A stretch of 64,000 bases of DNA from CAVSMC01 sp963798655 (GTDB taxonomy: Bacteria > Pseudomonadota > Gammaproteobacteria > Burkholderiales > Casimicrobiaceae), in NCBI GenBank assembly GCA_963798655.1, contig CAWCUH010000012.1, forward strand, positions 372,001-436,000, written 5' to 3'. The notes under the pieces are model-generated. The model was not told the origin of the DNA, made no database searches, and saw only the letters and a program-made list of their open reading frames with translations. Made by a program: the position numbers and the translations under genes. Shown here in pieces: positions 16,010-25,389 of the stretch (position 1 is its first letter; every line of letters begins with the position of its first letter).

Positions 16010-17266
16010 CTATGCAGTCACGAACATTGCCACGACCGCGGCGGCCATCGTCGCCGTTGCAAGCCAGCCGACGATGCGCAGCCGGCGGCTCACGACGAAC
16101 GCGCCCATCACCTTCGCGTCGGACGCGATGCGCATCATCACCGCCATCACGGGAACCGCGATGATGCCGTTCAGCACGGCGGCCCAGTAAAGCGCGCGTA
16201 TGGGGTCGATCGGCGTGAACCCGAGCGCCGCACCCGCGAGCGTTGCGAACGTGATGATGCCGTAGAACTCGACGCCCTCTCGGGCTTCAAGTCGAGCCCG
16301 GCGCGCCAGTTGAACGTCTCCGCGACCGCGTACGCCGCGGAACCCGCGAGAACGGGCACGGCGAGCAATCCGGTGCCCAGGATGCCGAGCGCGAACAGCA
16401 GGAACGCGAGATCGCCGGCGAGCGGGCGCAATGCCTCGGCGGCCTGCGCCGACGTCGTGATCTCGACACTGCCGCTTCGATGCAGCGTCGCGGCAGTCGT
16501 CACGATGATCGTGAGCGCAATCGAGGTTCGAGAACGCCATGCCGACATAGGTATCGATCTTGATTCGCCGAAGCTGCCGGCGTGCCTGTGGCGGATCATG
16601 GAGCAGTGGCGGCGCGCTCTCCGGCGCGGATCTCCTCGACTTCCTGCGCCGCCTGCCAGAAGAACAGATAGGGGCTGATCGTCGTGCCGAGCACGGCGAC
16701 GATCGTCGTGAGCGCGTCGCGGTCGAGCGCGTGCGACGGCCAGACGATGCCGCGCAGGACGTCGGGCCACGGCACGGAAACGGTGAAGAGCACGGCGACG
16801 TAGGCGAGCAGCGCGAGCGTGAGCCATTTGAGATAGCCGACGTAGCGCTGGTACGGCATGAACACCTGCAGCACGAGCGTCGCAGATGAGCCGAACACGA
16901 TCGCGTGCCCGTGCTTCGGACCGCCGACGACGAGCTCGAGCGCATCGCCCATCGCGGCGATGTCGGCGGCGACGTTGATCGTGTTGGCGACGACGAGCAG
17001 CGCGACGACAAACAGAGCACCGGCTTCGGAAAGTGCCGCCGGATGTTCGATGCGAGGCCGTGGCCGGTCACGCGGCCCATCCGCGCGCTGACGAGCTGGA
17101 TGCCGACCATCAGCGGGTACGTCAGCACGACGGTCCAGCCGAGCTTGCACCCGAATTGCGCGCCCGCCTGCGAATACGTCGCGATGCCGCTCGGATCGTC
17201 GTCCGCGGCGCCGGTGATCAGGCCCGGCCCGAGGATGCGCCAGAACCTGCGCGCGCGGCTCAGCAT
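16010..17266 (-). pseudogene. Frameshifted tandem copy of the NRAMP-type transporter
   Basis: Near-identical duplicate of the gene at 17269-18546, starting 2 bases after its stop. Translation follows the intact copy but changes frame four times: near 17020 (after FPKPVL), near 16625 (after EEIRA), near 16525 (after GMAFSNL) and near 16280 (after LDLKPE). All other sequence, including DPSGIATYSQAG and the final helix, is well conserved, so the duplication and decay look recent. Sequencing or assembly error in a near-identical tandem repeat is the alternative. Confidence 0.85.
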
Positions 17267-17268
17267 CG

Positions 17269-18546
17269 TCAACCGCTGATGAACATGGCAGCGACGGCCG
17301 CGGCCATCGTCGCCGTTGCAAGCCAGCCGACGATGCGCAGCCGGCGACTCACGACGAACGCGCCCATCACGTTCGCGTCGGACGCGATGCGCATCATCAC
17401 CGCCATCACGGGAACGGCGATGATGCCGTTCAGCACGGCGGCCCAATAAAGCGCGCGTATCGGGTCGATCGGCGTGAACCCGATCGCCGCACCCGCAAGC
17501 GTTGCGAACGTGATGATGCCGTAGAACCCGATGCCCTTCTCGGGCTTCAAGTCGAGCCCGGCGCGCCAGTTGAACGTCTCCGCGACCGCGTACGCCGCGG
17601 AACCCGCGAGAACGGGCACGGCAAGCAATCCGGTGCCCAGGATGCCGAGCGCGAACAGCAGGAACGCGAGATCGCCGGCGATCGGGCGCAACGCCTCGGC
17701 CGCCTGCGCCGACGTCGTGACCTCGACGCCGCCGCCGCGATGCAGCGTCGCGGCTGTCGTCACGATGATCGCGAGCGCAATGAGGTTCGAGAACGCCATG
17801 CCGACATAGGTATCGATCTTGATTCGCCGAAGCTGCCGGCGAGCCTGTGGCGGATCCTTGAGCAGTGGCTGCGCGCTTTTCACGGCGCGTATCTCCTCGA
17901 CTTCCTGCGCCGCCTGCCAGAAGAACAGGTAGGGGCTGATCGTCGTACCGAGCACGGCGACGATCGTCGTGAGCGCGTCGCGGTCGAGCGCGTGCGACGG
18001 CCAGACGATGCCGCGCAGCACGTCGGTCCACGGCACGGAAACGGCGAAGAGCACGGCGACATACGAGAGCAGCGCGAGCGTCAGCCACTTGAGATAGCGA
18101 ACGTAGCTCTGGTAGGGCAGCAGGATCTGCAACAGCACGCAGATCGAGCCGATGACGACCGAGAGCACGAGCCGACCGCCGCCGACGAGCCCCGAGGCGA
18201 CGTCGCCCATCGCGGAGATGTCGGCCGCAATGTTGATCGTGTTCGCGCCGACCAGCATCGCGACGAGCGCATAGAGGACCGGCCGCGGGAAGCGCCGCGC
18301 GACGTTCGCCGCGAGGCCGCGGCCGGTCACCCGGCCCATCCGCGCGCTCACCGTCTGGATGCCGACCATCAGCGGGTAGGTCAGCACGATCGTCCAGCCG
18401 AGCTGGAAGCCGAACTGCGCGCCCGCCTGGGAGTACGTCGCGATGCCGCTCGGATCGTCGTCGGCCGCGCCCGTGATGAGGCCCGGGCCGAGCTGGCGCA
18501 GCACGCCACCGGAGCGCCATCGGCTGCTGCGACGACGTCGCCGCAT
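17269..18546 (-). CDS. NRAMP-family divalent metal transporter with atypical metal-site motifs
   Basis: Inner-membrane transporter of 425 residues with about eleven hydrophobic segments. The first helix has GPGLITGAADDDPSGIATYS: the canonical DPGN is DPSG (residues 31-34), so the metal-binding Asn is replaced. The sixth-helix region reads SPYLFFWQAAQEVEE, without the usual M-P-H motif that gives Mn/Fe preference. Substrate preference is therefore open (Mg or another ion is possible). The ATG is directly adjacent to the stop of the upstream sensor kinase, so the transporter is probably in the two-component operon. Confidence 0.88.
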   Translation of the reverse strand: MRRRRRSSRWRSGGVLRQLGPGLITGAADDDPSGIATYSQAGAQFGFQLGWTIVLTYPLMVGIQTVSARMGRVTGRGLAANVARRFPRPVLYALVAMLVGANTINIAADISAMGDVASGLVGGGRLVLSVVIGSICVLLQILLPYQSYVRYLKWLTLALLSYVAVLFAVSVPWTDVLRGIVWPSHALDRDALTTIVAVLGTTISPYLFFWQAAQEVEEIRAVKSAQPLLKDPPQARRQLRRIKIDTYVGMAFSNLIALAIIVTTAATLHRGGGVEVTTSAQAAEALRPIAGDLAFLLFALGILGTGLLAVPVLAGSAAYAVAETFNWRAGLDLKPEKGIGFYGIITFATLAGAAIGFTPIDPIRALYWAAVLNGIIAVPVMAVMMRIASDANVMGAFVVSRRLRIVGWLATATMAAAVAAMFISG

Positions 18547-19983
18547 CTAGCGCGCCGCCGAGGGGAAGTCGATGCGCACCGTCGTGCCGCTGCCGCGCGG
18601 GCCGTCGCCGATGCCGACCGTCGCGCGATGAGCGCGCGCGATCTCGTCGACGATCGCGAGGCCGAGCCCCGTGCCCGGATGCACGTTGTCGGCCGCACGG
18701 TAGAACGGCTGCAGCACGCGCTCGCGATCGTCGGAGGCGATGCCGCAGCCGGTGTCGATCACGGCGAGTGACGGCGACGGCGCGGCGCCCACCCGCACGG
18801 TGACCGTACCGCCTTCGGGCGTGTAGTGCAGCGCGTTGTCGATCAGGTTCGCGCAAAGCTCGCGCAGCATCAGCGCGTCGCCACGCACCTTCGCTGCTTC
18901 GGCATCGCGCTCGAAACCGAGGTCGATTCGACGCTCGACGGCACGCGGCACGGCGTCGGCGACCGCCTCCGACGCGACGCTCGCGAGGTCGACGTCGTCG
19001 CCCTGCGCGCCTTGCGCGCCGCCGGCGCGCGCGAGCACGAGCAGTCGATTCGCGAGGTGAACCGTGCGCTCGGTTGCCGCCTCGAGGTGCTGCAGCGAGC
19101 GGCGCAGCGCTTGCGGGTCGTGCTCGGCGATCGCGAGCTCGGTCTGCAACTTGAGCGCTGCGAGCGGGGTTCGCAGCTGGTGCGAGGCGTCCGCGACGAA
19201 GCGGCGCTGCGCGTCGAGGTTCGCCGACAGCCGCGACATCAGGTCGTTGATCGACGCGATCAGCGGCGCGAGCTCGCGCGGCGCGTCGCCCTCGGCCAAT
19301 GGCGCGAGATCGCCCGGCTGGCGGCGATCGATCTGCGAGCGGATCTGGCGCATCGGCGCGACGACATGCACGGCGCCGTACCAGACGAGCGCGACGGCGC
19401 CGAAGAGCACGAGCAGCTGCGGCAGCAGCGCCTGCGCGTGCAGCTGCGTTGCGAAGCGTTGCCGCTTGTTCAGCGTTTCGGCGACCTGCACGACGACTCG
19501 CTCGCCGGCCCGCGAGGGATCGGGCACGGCGAGCGATGCGACCCGCACGAGATCGTCGCGCAGCACGCCGGAGTGCAGCGTCGGCCGGTCACGCGCCATC
19601 GCACCGGGCACGAGCGGGACCTCGGCGTTGCCGGCGATCCATTCGCCGTTCGTCCGCCGCAATGCATACTGGACGTCGTCCTCGTGATCGGCGGCCAGCA
19701 TGTCGACCGCCGAAGTCGCGAGTGCCACCGGACGCCGCGCATCGCCGGTCGCGACGACGCGCGCGGCGACCGCTTCCGCCACGTTCGAAAGCCGCTGGTC
19801 GAACGACTCGTTCGCCGCCGCATTCAGCATGACGTACATCATGGCGACGACGGCGAGCCACAGGAACAGGAGCGGCGTCGCGAGCCATTCGAGCAGCCGT
19901 GCGACGAACGACGCGGGCCGCGGTGTCGCGACGAGACTGCCCGGCGGCAGCGGATGCAACGGCGGGAGACGAGGGAATGCCAC
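18547..19983 (-). CDS. Two-component sensor histidine kinase (TctE/QseC-like)
   Basis: Membrane sensor kinase of 478 residues. Layout: cytoplasmic N-terminus, a membrane helix near residues 32-52, a periplasmic domain of about 130 residues, a second helix near 183-203, HAMP-like linker, H-box FVADASHQLRTPLAAL, then HATPase with NLIDNALHYTPEGG (N-box), VIDTGCGIA (G1) and GTGLGLAIV (G2). It is 9 bases after its response regulator and abuts the NRAMP gene. The periplasmic domain may sense a metal or another signal linked to the transporter; that is inference. Confidence 0.9.
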   Translation of the reverse strand: MAFPRLPPLHPLPPGSLVATPRPASFVARLLEWLATPLLFLWLAVVAMMYVMLNAAANESFDQRLSNVAEAVAARVVATGDARRPVALATSAVDMLAADHEDDVQYALRRTNGEWIAGNAEVPLVPGAMARDRPTLHSGVLRDDLVRVASLAVPDPSRAGERVVVQVAETLNKRQRFATQLHAQALLPQLLVLFGAVALVWYGAVHVVAPMRQIRSQIDRRQPGDLAPLAEGDAPRELAPLIASINDLMSRLSANLDAQRRFVADASHQLRTPLAALKLQTELAIAEHDPQALRRSLQHLEAATERTVHLANRLLVLARAGGAQGAQGDDVDLASVASEAVADAVPRAVERRIDLGFERDAEAAKVRGDALMLRELCANLIDNALHYTPEGGTVTVRVGAAPSPSLAVIDTGCGIASDDRERVLQPFYRAADNVHPGTGLGLAIVDEIARAHRATVGIGDGPRGSGTTVRIDFPSAAR

Positions 19984-19992
19984 CGAGACGGA

Positions 19993-20658
19993 CTACGCTT
20001 TCGGCAGGTAGTAGCCGAGTCCGCGCACCGTGACGATGTCGATCGACGCCGACGCGAGCTTCTTGCGCAACCTGTGCACGTACACTTCGATCGCGTTGGT
20101 CGAAACGTCGTCGTCGAAGTTGCACAGGTGCTCGACGATCTGGTCCTTGCCGACCACCCTGCCGGCGCGGCTCAACAACAGCTCGAGCACCGCGAGCTCG
20201 CGCGCCGAAAGCTCCAGCCGCTCGCCGCGGACCTCGGCGCTGCGCGTCGCCGTGTCGAAGGCGAGCTCTCCGTGACGCAGAACATTGCGATCCGCGCCAT
20301 GCGCGCGGCGCAAGAGCGCGCGCATGCGAGCGTCGAGCTCGGCGAGCGCGAACGGCTTCACCAGGTAGTCGTCGGCACCGGCATCCAGGCCGTCGACGCG
20401 ATCGGCGACCGCGTCGTGCGCGGTGACGATCAGCACCGGTGTCGCGTCGAAACGGTCGCGCAGGCGCTTCAGCACCGTACGCCCGGGCATCCGCGGCAAG
20501 CCGAGGTCGAGCACGACGAGATCGAACGCGTGCGAGTGCAACGCCGCGTCGGCCGCGGCGCCGTCGCGCAGCCAGTCGACGGCGTGGCCGTGCTGCGACA
20601 GGTGGCGCGTGACCGCGTCACCGAGCAGCGCGTCGTCCTCCGCGAGCAGAATGCGCAT
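19993..20658 (-). CDS. OmpR-family response regulator
   Basis: DNA-binding response regulator of 221 residues. The receiver has the acidic pair EDD at residues 7-9, the phosphorylation site Asp51 in VVLDLGLP, Thr in IVTAHD and Lys in YLVKPF. The C-terminal winged helix ends with TNAIEVYVHRLRKKL and VRGLGYYL. The ATG at 20658 was chosen because the receiver begins immediately (MRILLAEDD); the longer frame is not conserved-looking. It is first in the operon response regulator, sensor kinase, NRAMP transporter, NRAMP pseudogene. Confidence 0.93.
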   Translation of the reverse strand: MRILLAEDDALLGDAVTRHLSQHGHAVDWLRDGAAADAALHSHAFDLVVLDLGLPRMPGRTVLKRLRDRFDATPVLIVTAHDAVADRVDGLDAGADDYLVKPFALAELDARMRALLRRAHGADRNVLRHGELAFDTATRSAEVRGERLELSARELAVLELLLSRAGRVVGKDQIVEHLCNFDDDVSTNAIEVYVHRLRKKLASASIDIVTVRGLGYYLPKA

Positions 20659-20859
20659 GGTTGGATCGTCGAGGGCGCGCATCGCCCCCGCCGATGGTAG
20701 CCGCGCGTGCCGTATGCGGCAACCGCGGCGCGAGCGAGCCAAGCAGGGGCCCCGCCTCGCGTAGCGAGCCGGGGATGCGCGCAATTGCGAGTCGCCGCAG
20801 CGAGGCCGACGCCTCGGCCTGATGATCGGTCAGGCGGGCACGGAGGCCGAGGAGGCCGT

Positions 20860-21657
20860 TTAGCGCGAGCAACCTTCCAGCGGCAGCGCCAACGCCTGCA
20901 GCACGTCACCGTTCGACGCGTCCTCGACGAACGCCACCACCGTCGGCGCTCGGCCCACCTCCTTCGGCAGCGGCCAGTCGATCGCCGCGTGCGCCGATCC
21001 GCCCTGCACCGGCACTCCCGACGAGAAGCGGCGGACGACGTGGTCGTGCGTGAGACGCGCACCGGCGTTCTCGCCTGCCTTCACTTCCGACACGAGGCCG
21101 TTGTCGACCAGCGCGACGGCGAGCGACGCGCGCCACGGGGCGCCAGCGTCAACCGTTGCGGCCGCCGTTCCGACGACGCGGCCGCCAACGATCGCCGCAT
21201 CGAGCCTGACGCGTGCGCGCGGCGGCCTCGCGTTCACCGCGGCTACAGACGCAGCCGGCGCCCCTGCGCGCCATTCGTCGAAGTCGTGGCCGCCGAGCAG
21301 GACTTCGGGCGTGTAGACGAAGCGCGCGCGATTCATCCGCATGGCTTCGTATTGGCGCTCGGTGTATTGAGCGCTCGCGAATCGGTCCTTCCAGCCGAGA
21401 CGATCCCAGTAGTCGACGTGGAACGCGAGCGCGATCACGTCGGGCGTTTCGCCCGCCGCAACGTTGCGCGATAGCCAGCGGTCCGCTGGCGGACAGCTGC
21501 TGCAGCCCTCCGAGGTGAAAAGCTCGATCAGCGCGACCGTGCGCGCTCCGCTCTGCGCATGGCACGCCGGGTCGATCGGGGCGGCGAGCGCCGCGCCGGA
21601 GGCGATCGCTGCGCCGAGCGCGACAGCGTTGGACCAACGTCTGAGCCGGCGTGACAT
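20860..21657 (-). CDS. DUF1223 thioredoxin-fold secreted protein
   Basis: Exported protein of 265 residues. An N-terminal signal peptide (residues 1-25, ending ALAAP) is followed by the DUF1223 signature LIELFTSEGCSSCPPADRWL, containing a C-S-S-C redox-like motif, then LAFHVDYWDRLGWKD and YTPEVLLGG. The ATG at 21657 has AAGGGG upstream; a GTG 18 bases earlier is possible. The family function is not established; the fold suggests a periplasmic redox role. The 200 bases between this gene and the response regulator show no gene. Confidence 0.85.
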   Translation of the reverse strand: MSRRLRRWSNAVALGAAIASGAALAAPIDPACHAQSGARTVALIELFTSEGCSSCPPADRWLSRNVAAGETPDVIALAFHVDYWDRLGWKDRFASAQYTERQYEAMRMNRARFVYTPEVLLGGHDFDEWRAGAPAASVAAVNARPPRARVRLDAAIVGGRVVGTAAATVDAGAPWRASLAVALVDNGLVSEVKAGENAGARLTHDHVVRRFSSGVPVQGGSAHAAIDWPLPKEVGRAPTVVAFVEDASNGDVLQALALPLEGCSR

Positions 21658-21764
21658 CGCTTGACCCCTTCGCACGTGACGCGATGCCGTGAGTCGCGCG
21701 GGCCGGTGAGAGCCTTACGCGACGCCCGGCTGCTATCATCGGCTCGACCGCAAGCGCCCGTCCC

Positions 21765-22901
21765 GTGATCCCGCTTTCCGATATCGAAGCCGCCGCACGT
21801 CGCGTCTACGCGGCGATGGCGCCCACGCCGCAGTATGCCTGGCCGCTGCTCGGCCGCCGTGCGGACGCGCAAGTCTGGGTCAAGCACGAGAACCATACGC
21901 CGACCGGCGCGTTCAAGGTACGCGGCGGCCTGAACCTGCTCGCGGCGATGCGCGAGCGCGCCGAGCGACCGGCCGGGATCGTCAGCGCGACGCGCGGCAA
22001 CCACGGCCAGAGCCTTGCATTCGCCGCTCGGCGCGAAGGCCTGCGCTGCGTGATCGTCGTCCCGCACCGGAACTCGCGCGACAAGAACGCGGCGATGGAA
22101 GCGTTCGGCGCCGAGCTGATCGAGTACGGCCGCGACTACGACGAGGCGCGCGAGCATGCGATGACGCTCGGCGCAGCGCAGGGACTGCGCTACGTCGGCC
22201 CGTTCGAGCCCGCGCTCGTTGCCGGCGTCGCGACGTACGCGCTCGAGCTCTTTCGCGCGGTCGCCGATCTCGACACCGTCTATGTGCCGATCGGCTGCGG
22301 CTCCGGCATTTGCGGCCTGATCAGCGCACGCAACGCGCTCGGCCTCGCGACGAAGATCGTCGGCGTCGTCTCATCGAACGCCAACGCCTACGCGCAGTCG
22401 TTTCGCTCGGGCGAGCGAGTCGAGACCGCCACGGCGAACACGATCGCCGACGGCGTGGCCGTGCGCGTGCCGGTCGACGCCGCGCTGGAGATCATTCGCA
22501 ACGGCGCCGAAGATATCGTGGAAGTGACCGACGAAGAGATCGAGACGGCGATGCGCATCTACTTCGACGACACGCATCAGGTCGCCGAAGGTGCCGGCGC
22601 GGCACCGCTTGCCGCGCTGCTCAAGCGAGCGCGCAGCGCTGGAAGCCGCGAGGCGTTGATCCTCTCCGGCGGCAACGTCGACCGTGCGCTCTATCACCGC
22701 GTGCTCGGCGAAGCCGTAGGGGGACAGACCACGTTTTTCAGGGGACAGACCACGTTTTCCATAAATCGCGCCAGAGGCGTATGCCGCTGTGAAAACGTGG
22801 TCGGTCACCTATTGGCCGCTGCGAAAACGTGGTCTGTCCCCTATTCCTATGCGCGGCGAACGCGCGTCTGCGATTGCTCGCGCATGTACTGCGCGACGTA
22901 G
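21765..22901 (+). CDS. PLP-dependent threonine/serine dehydratase-like enzyme with repeat-encoded tail
   Basis: Fold-type II PLP enzyme related to threonine dehydratase and serine racemase. Lys51 in TPTGAFKVRGG should bind PLP; SATRGNHGQS binds the substrate, VPIGCGSGICG the phosphate, and LILSGGNVD closes the domain. The start is a GTG at 21765. Normal sequence ends at about residue 318 (22718). The remaining 60 codons are read through the family A repeat block and into the region past the convergent rocA stop. The native stop seems to have been lost when the repeat arrived, giving an abnormal tail of low-complexity repeat translation. Confidence 0.82.
   Translation: MIPLSDIEAAARRVYAAMAPTPQYAWPLLGRRADAQVWVKHENHTPTGAFKVRGGLNLLAAMRERAERPAGIVSATRGNHGQSLAFAARREGLRCVIVVPHRNSRDKNAAMEAFGAELIEYGRDYDEAREHAMTLGAAQGLRYVGPFEPALVAGVATYALELFRAVADLDTVYVPIGCGSGICGLISARNALGLATKIVGVVSSNANAYAQSFRSGERVETATANTIADGVAVRVPVDAALEIIRNGAEDIVEVTDEEIETAMRIYFDDTHQVAEGAGAAPLAALLKRARSAGSREALILSGGNVDRALYHRVLGEAVGGQTTFFRGQTTFSINRARGVCRCENVVGHLLAAAKTWSVPYSYARRTRVCDCSRMYCAT
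22720..22841. repeat. Composite family A repeat: two direct and two inverted copies
   Basis: GGGGACAGACCACG occurs at 22720-22733 and 22741-22754. Its complement occurs at 22796-22809 (degenerate, CGTGGTCGGTCACC) and exactly at 22828-22841. The outer and inner pairs nest to give a long imperfect hairpin. It lies between the 3' ends of convergent genes and supplies the last codons of the upstream dehydratase; its right end is 6 bases from the stop of the aldehyde dehydrogenase gene. Confidence 0.85.
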
Positions 22902-24433
22902 TACAGCGAGCCGCCCGCCTTGCCGGTCGAGCCGGACGCTCTCCAGCCGCCGAACGGCTGATAGCCGGGCCATGCGCCGGTCGTCGCGCCCTGCGGGCGG
23001 TTCGCGTAGCAGACGCCGGCGTCGATCGTCGCGAAAAAGCGCTCGCATTCATCCGCTGCGCCGTAAAAGCCGGCCGTGAGACCGTACTCGCTCGCGTTCG
23101 CACGCGCGATCGCTTCGCCGACGTCGTCGACGGCACCGACGAGCACGAATGGAACGAACAGTTCGCGCCGCCACAACGGATGGTCGAACGGAGCACGCGC
23201 AATCGTGGGCGCACAGTAGTGCCCGTGCGCGAGATCGCCGTGATCGAGCCGCTCGCCGCCGTGAACGATGGCGCCCGCTTCGCCGAGCGCCGCGATTTCC
23301 GCGGCCGCGTCCTCGTAGCGCGCAACCGCCCTCGCGTCGATCACCGGGCCCATCCAGTGCTCTCGCCGCGTGGGATCGCCGACCGCGACGCGCTCCGTCA
23401 GCTTGTGCAGTCTCGCGACGAAGTCGGCGTAGACGCTGTGCTCGACGTATACGCGCGAGCATGCCGAGCACTTCTGGCCCGACAGCCCGAACGCCGAGCG
23501 CATCACACCGGTCGCCGCGTCGTCGAGATTCGCCTGCCGGCTGACGATCGCCGCATTCTTGCCGCCCATCTCGGCGATGCACGGCCGGGGAAACGGCGCC
23601 TGAGCGAACGTGCGGTAGAGATGCATGCCGACGTCGTGGCTGCCGGTGAACGTGGCGCCGCCGACGTCGGGATGACGGACGAGCGCCTCGCCGAGCGACG
23701 TGCCGGGGCCGGTCACGTAATTGAACGCGCCGTCGGGCGTGCCGGCATCGCGAAACGCGTCGGCGAGGAGCCGACCGCTCCACGGCGTGGCCGACGCCGC
23801 CTTGAAGACGACGGCGTTGCCCGCGACCAGCGCGGCGCCCGCCGGACCGCCTGAAAGCGCGAACGGAAAGTTGAACGGCGCAATCACGAGCCACACGCCG
23901 TACGGCTTCATCGCGCTCGTGTTGTCGCTCGCGAATCCCGCCAGCGGATCGCGTGCCATTGCGCGCACGTAGCCATCGTTCGCTTCCATCCGGTCGCAGT
24001 AGTACGAGACCAGATCGGCGGTCTCCTGCGCCTCGCCGAGCGCCTCCATGCGGTTCTTGCCGACTTCGAGCGCAAGCGCGGCACCGATATGGAAGACCCG
24101 CTCCTCGATCAGGGCGGCCGCACGGCGCAGGATCGCGACGCGCTCGCTCCACGGCGTCGCCGCCCACGCCGGAAACGCGTTGCGCGCCGCGGCGATCGCG
24201 GCGTTCGCGTGCGACGCGTCGCCGGCCGCGAAACGGCCGAGGAGCACACGGGTGTCGATGGGGCTTCGCACGTCGAACCACGCGGAGGCCGTCTCGTTGC
24301 GGCCGCCGATCATCATCGCGCGCTCGGCGCCGAGGTGCGGGCGGATCGTCGCCATCGCCGCATCGAAGCGCGCATGCAGCTCCGCCGGCGGATCGAACAT
24401 CGTCGAGTAGGTGAGCTTGAACGAGGCGGTCAT
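22847..24433 (-). CDS. L-glutamate gamma-semialdehyde dehydrogenase (rocA/pruA type)
   Basis: NAD-dependent aldehyde dehydrogenase of 528 residues that oxidises glutamate semialdehyde to glutamate in proline or arginine breakdown. Motifs are the cofactor region IAPFNFPFALSG, FTGSHDVG, EMGGKNAAIV with the general-base Glu, and the catalytic Cys in GQKCSACSRVY. The C-terminal block GYQPFGGWRASG is typical of the stand-alone P5C dehydrogenases. The ATG at 24433 gives MTASFKLTYSTMF, the usual N-terminus. Its 3' end faces the repeat block. Other aldehyde substrates cannot be excluded. Confidence 0.88.
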   Translation of the reverse strand: MTASFKLTYSTMFDPPAELHARFDAAMATIRPHLGAERAMMIGGRNETASAWFDVRSPIDTRVLLGRFAAGDASHANAAIAAARNAFPAWAATPWSERVAILRRAAALIEERVFHIGAALALEVGKNRMEALGEAQETADLVSYYCDRMEANDGYVRAMARDPLAGFASDNTSAMKPYGVWLVIAPFNFPFALSGGPAGAALVAGNAVVFKAASATPWSGRLLADAFRDAGTPDGAFNYVTGPGTSLGEALVRHPDVGGATFTGSHDVGMHLYRTFAQAPFPRPCIAEMGGKNAAIVSRQANLDDAATGVMRSAFGLSGQKCSACSRVYVEHSVYADFVARLHKLTERVAVGDPTRREHWMGPVIDARAVARYEDAAAEIAALGEAGAIVHGGERLDHGDLAHGHYCAPTIARAPFDHPLWRRELFVPFVLVGAVDDVGEAIARANASEYGLTAGFYGAADECERFFATIDAGVCYANRPQGATTGAWPGYQPFGGWRASGSTGKAGGSLYYVAQYMREQSQTRVRRA

Positions 24434-24595
24434 GGTCGTGGCGAAGCGCAGTTGCGGTGAGCAGAAAGCGTCGCGAGCGAGCCGGGCACTCGAAGACCCG
24501 CAGCGAGCCGCGAGACACCACACGAGCGTACCGCGAGCGCCGAGCGAGGAAACGACAAGGTGATCGGCTCGCGCAGCAGCTTTGTGCCGCCGCGG

Positions 24596-25180
24596 CTACA
24601 CGAGGTCGGCGGCGGGCCCCAGTATCTGCTGGCGCAGCTCGCGATAGCGCGGCAGCTGCGGCGGATAGACGCAGATGTACTTGACCTGCGCGGCCTGCAG
24701 GCAGCGCTGCTTGATGATCTCGAGCTTCTGGTCACGCGGGTTGACGACCGTGTCCGGCTCTTTCGAATCGACGATCGCGAGGATCGTCATGTCGCGGTCG
24801 CAAACGACGAAGCCGACATGCTGGTTCGCGATCTTGCGGAACGCGCGCAGCCGCTCCATGCCTTGCGGACCGATCTTCACCTGCAGAACGTCGGACAGCC
24901 GGATGCGGGCGAAGATTTCATGGCGCGGGAACGCTGCCTTCAGGAGCAGGTAGACGACGCTCTCCGCCTTGCTGAGGAAACGCGGCCGCAGCAGATAAAG
25001 GCCCGGGAGCTCGGCGGACGACAACAGCCGGGTCGTCTCGCCTTCAGTCCACTGCGCGACGGTGTTCGGTCCGTCGCCGCCGCTTCGGCCGCCGGCAGCC
25101 CGGTTGCGGCGGACCAGGCCGACGACGACCGCGATGATCAGCGCGCCGATCGCAAGTGCGAACAGGATTCCTTGGCTCAT
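24596..25180 (-). CDS. DUF2726 domain protein with N-terminal membrane anchor
   Basis: A 194-residue protein with one N-terminal hydrophobic helix (ILFALAIGALIIAVVVGLV), a short polar linker and a DUF2726 domain from about residue 50 (LSSAELPGLYLLRPRFLSKAE is its start). The domain carries FARIRLSDVLQV, FVVCDRDMTILAIVDSKEPD and ends QRCLQAAQVKYICVYP. The fold is related to restriction-endonuclease-like or topoisomerase-associated domains, but catalysis has not been shown. It is 162 bases downstream of the P5C dehydrogenase start on the same strand; that gap shows no gene. Confidence 0.8.
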   Translation of the reverse strand: MSQGILFALAIGALIIAVVVGLVRRNRAAGGRSGGDGPNTVAQWTEGETTRLLSSAELPGLYLLRPRFLSKAESVVYLLLKAAFPRHEIFARIRLSDVLQVKIGPQGMERLRAFRKIANQHVGFVVCDRDMTILAIVDSKEPDTVVNPRDQKLEIIKQRCLQAAQVKYICVYPPQLPRYRELRQQILGPAADLV

Positions 25181-25389
25181 GGCTGACGGCCCGTCGCGAT
25201 CGGGTTACGCGCGGCGCGTGCGCTGCGCGTCACGTTTGCGGCGTGGTCGGCGTGTCCCAACCGATGCGCGAGTTTAAGGCAATTGTCGAAGAATCGACGA
25301 TGGCCGCCCGAAAGTAAATGGAATTTTGATGCGCCGGCGCCGCGTCGGGTGACGCGGTGACGTCGGTGCAACGTCTCGCCGCCGGTGTA

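Noticed and set aside
22371..22808. A 145-codon minus-strand protein ending in the repeat (KRGLSP segments)
   Set aside because: It is antisense to the dehydratase, and its N-terminus is only translated repeat.
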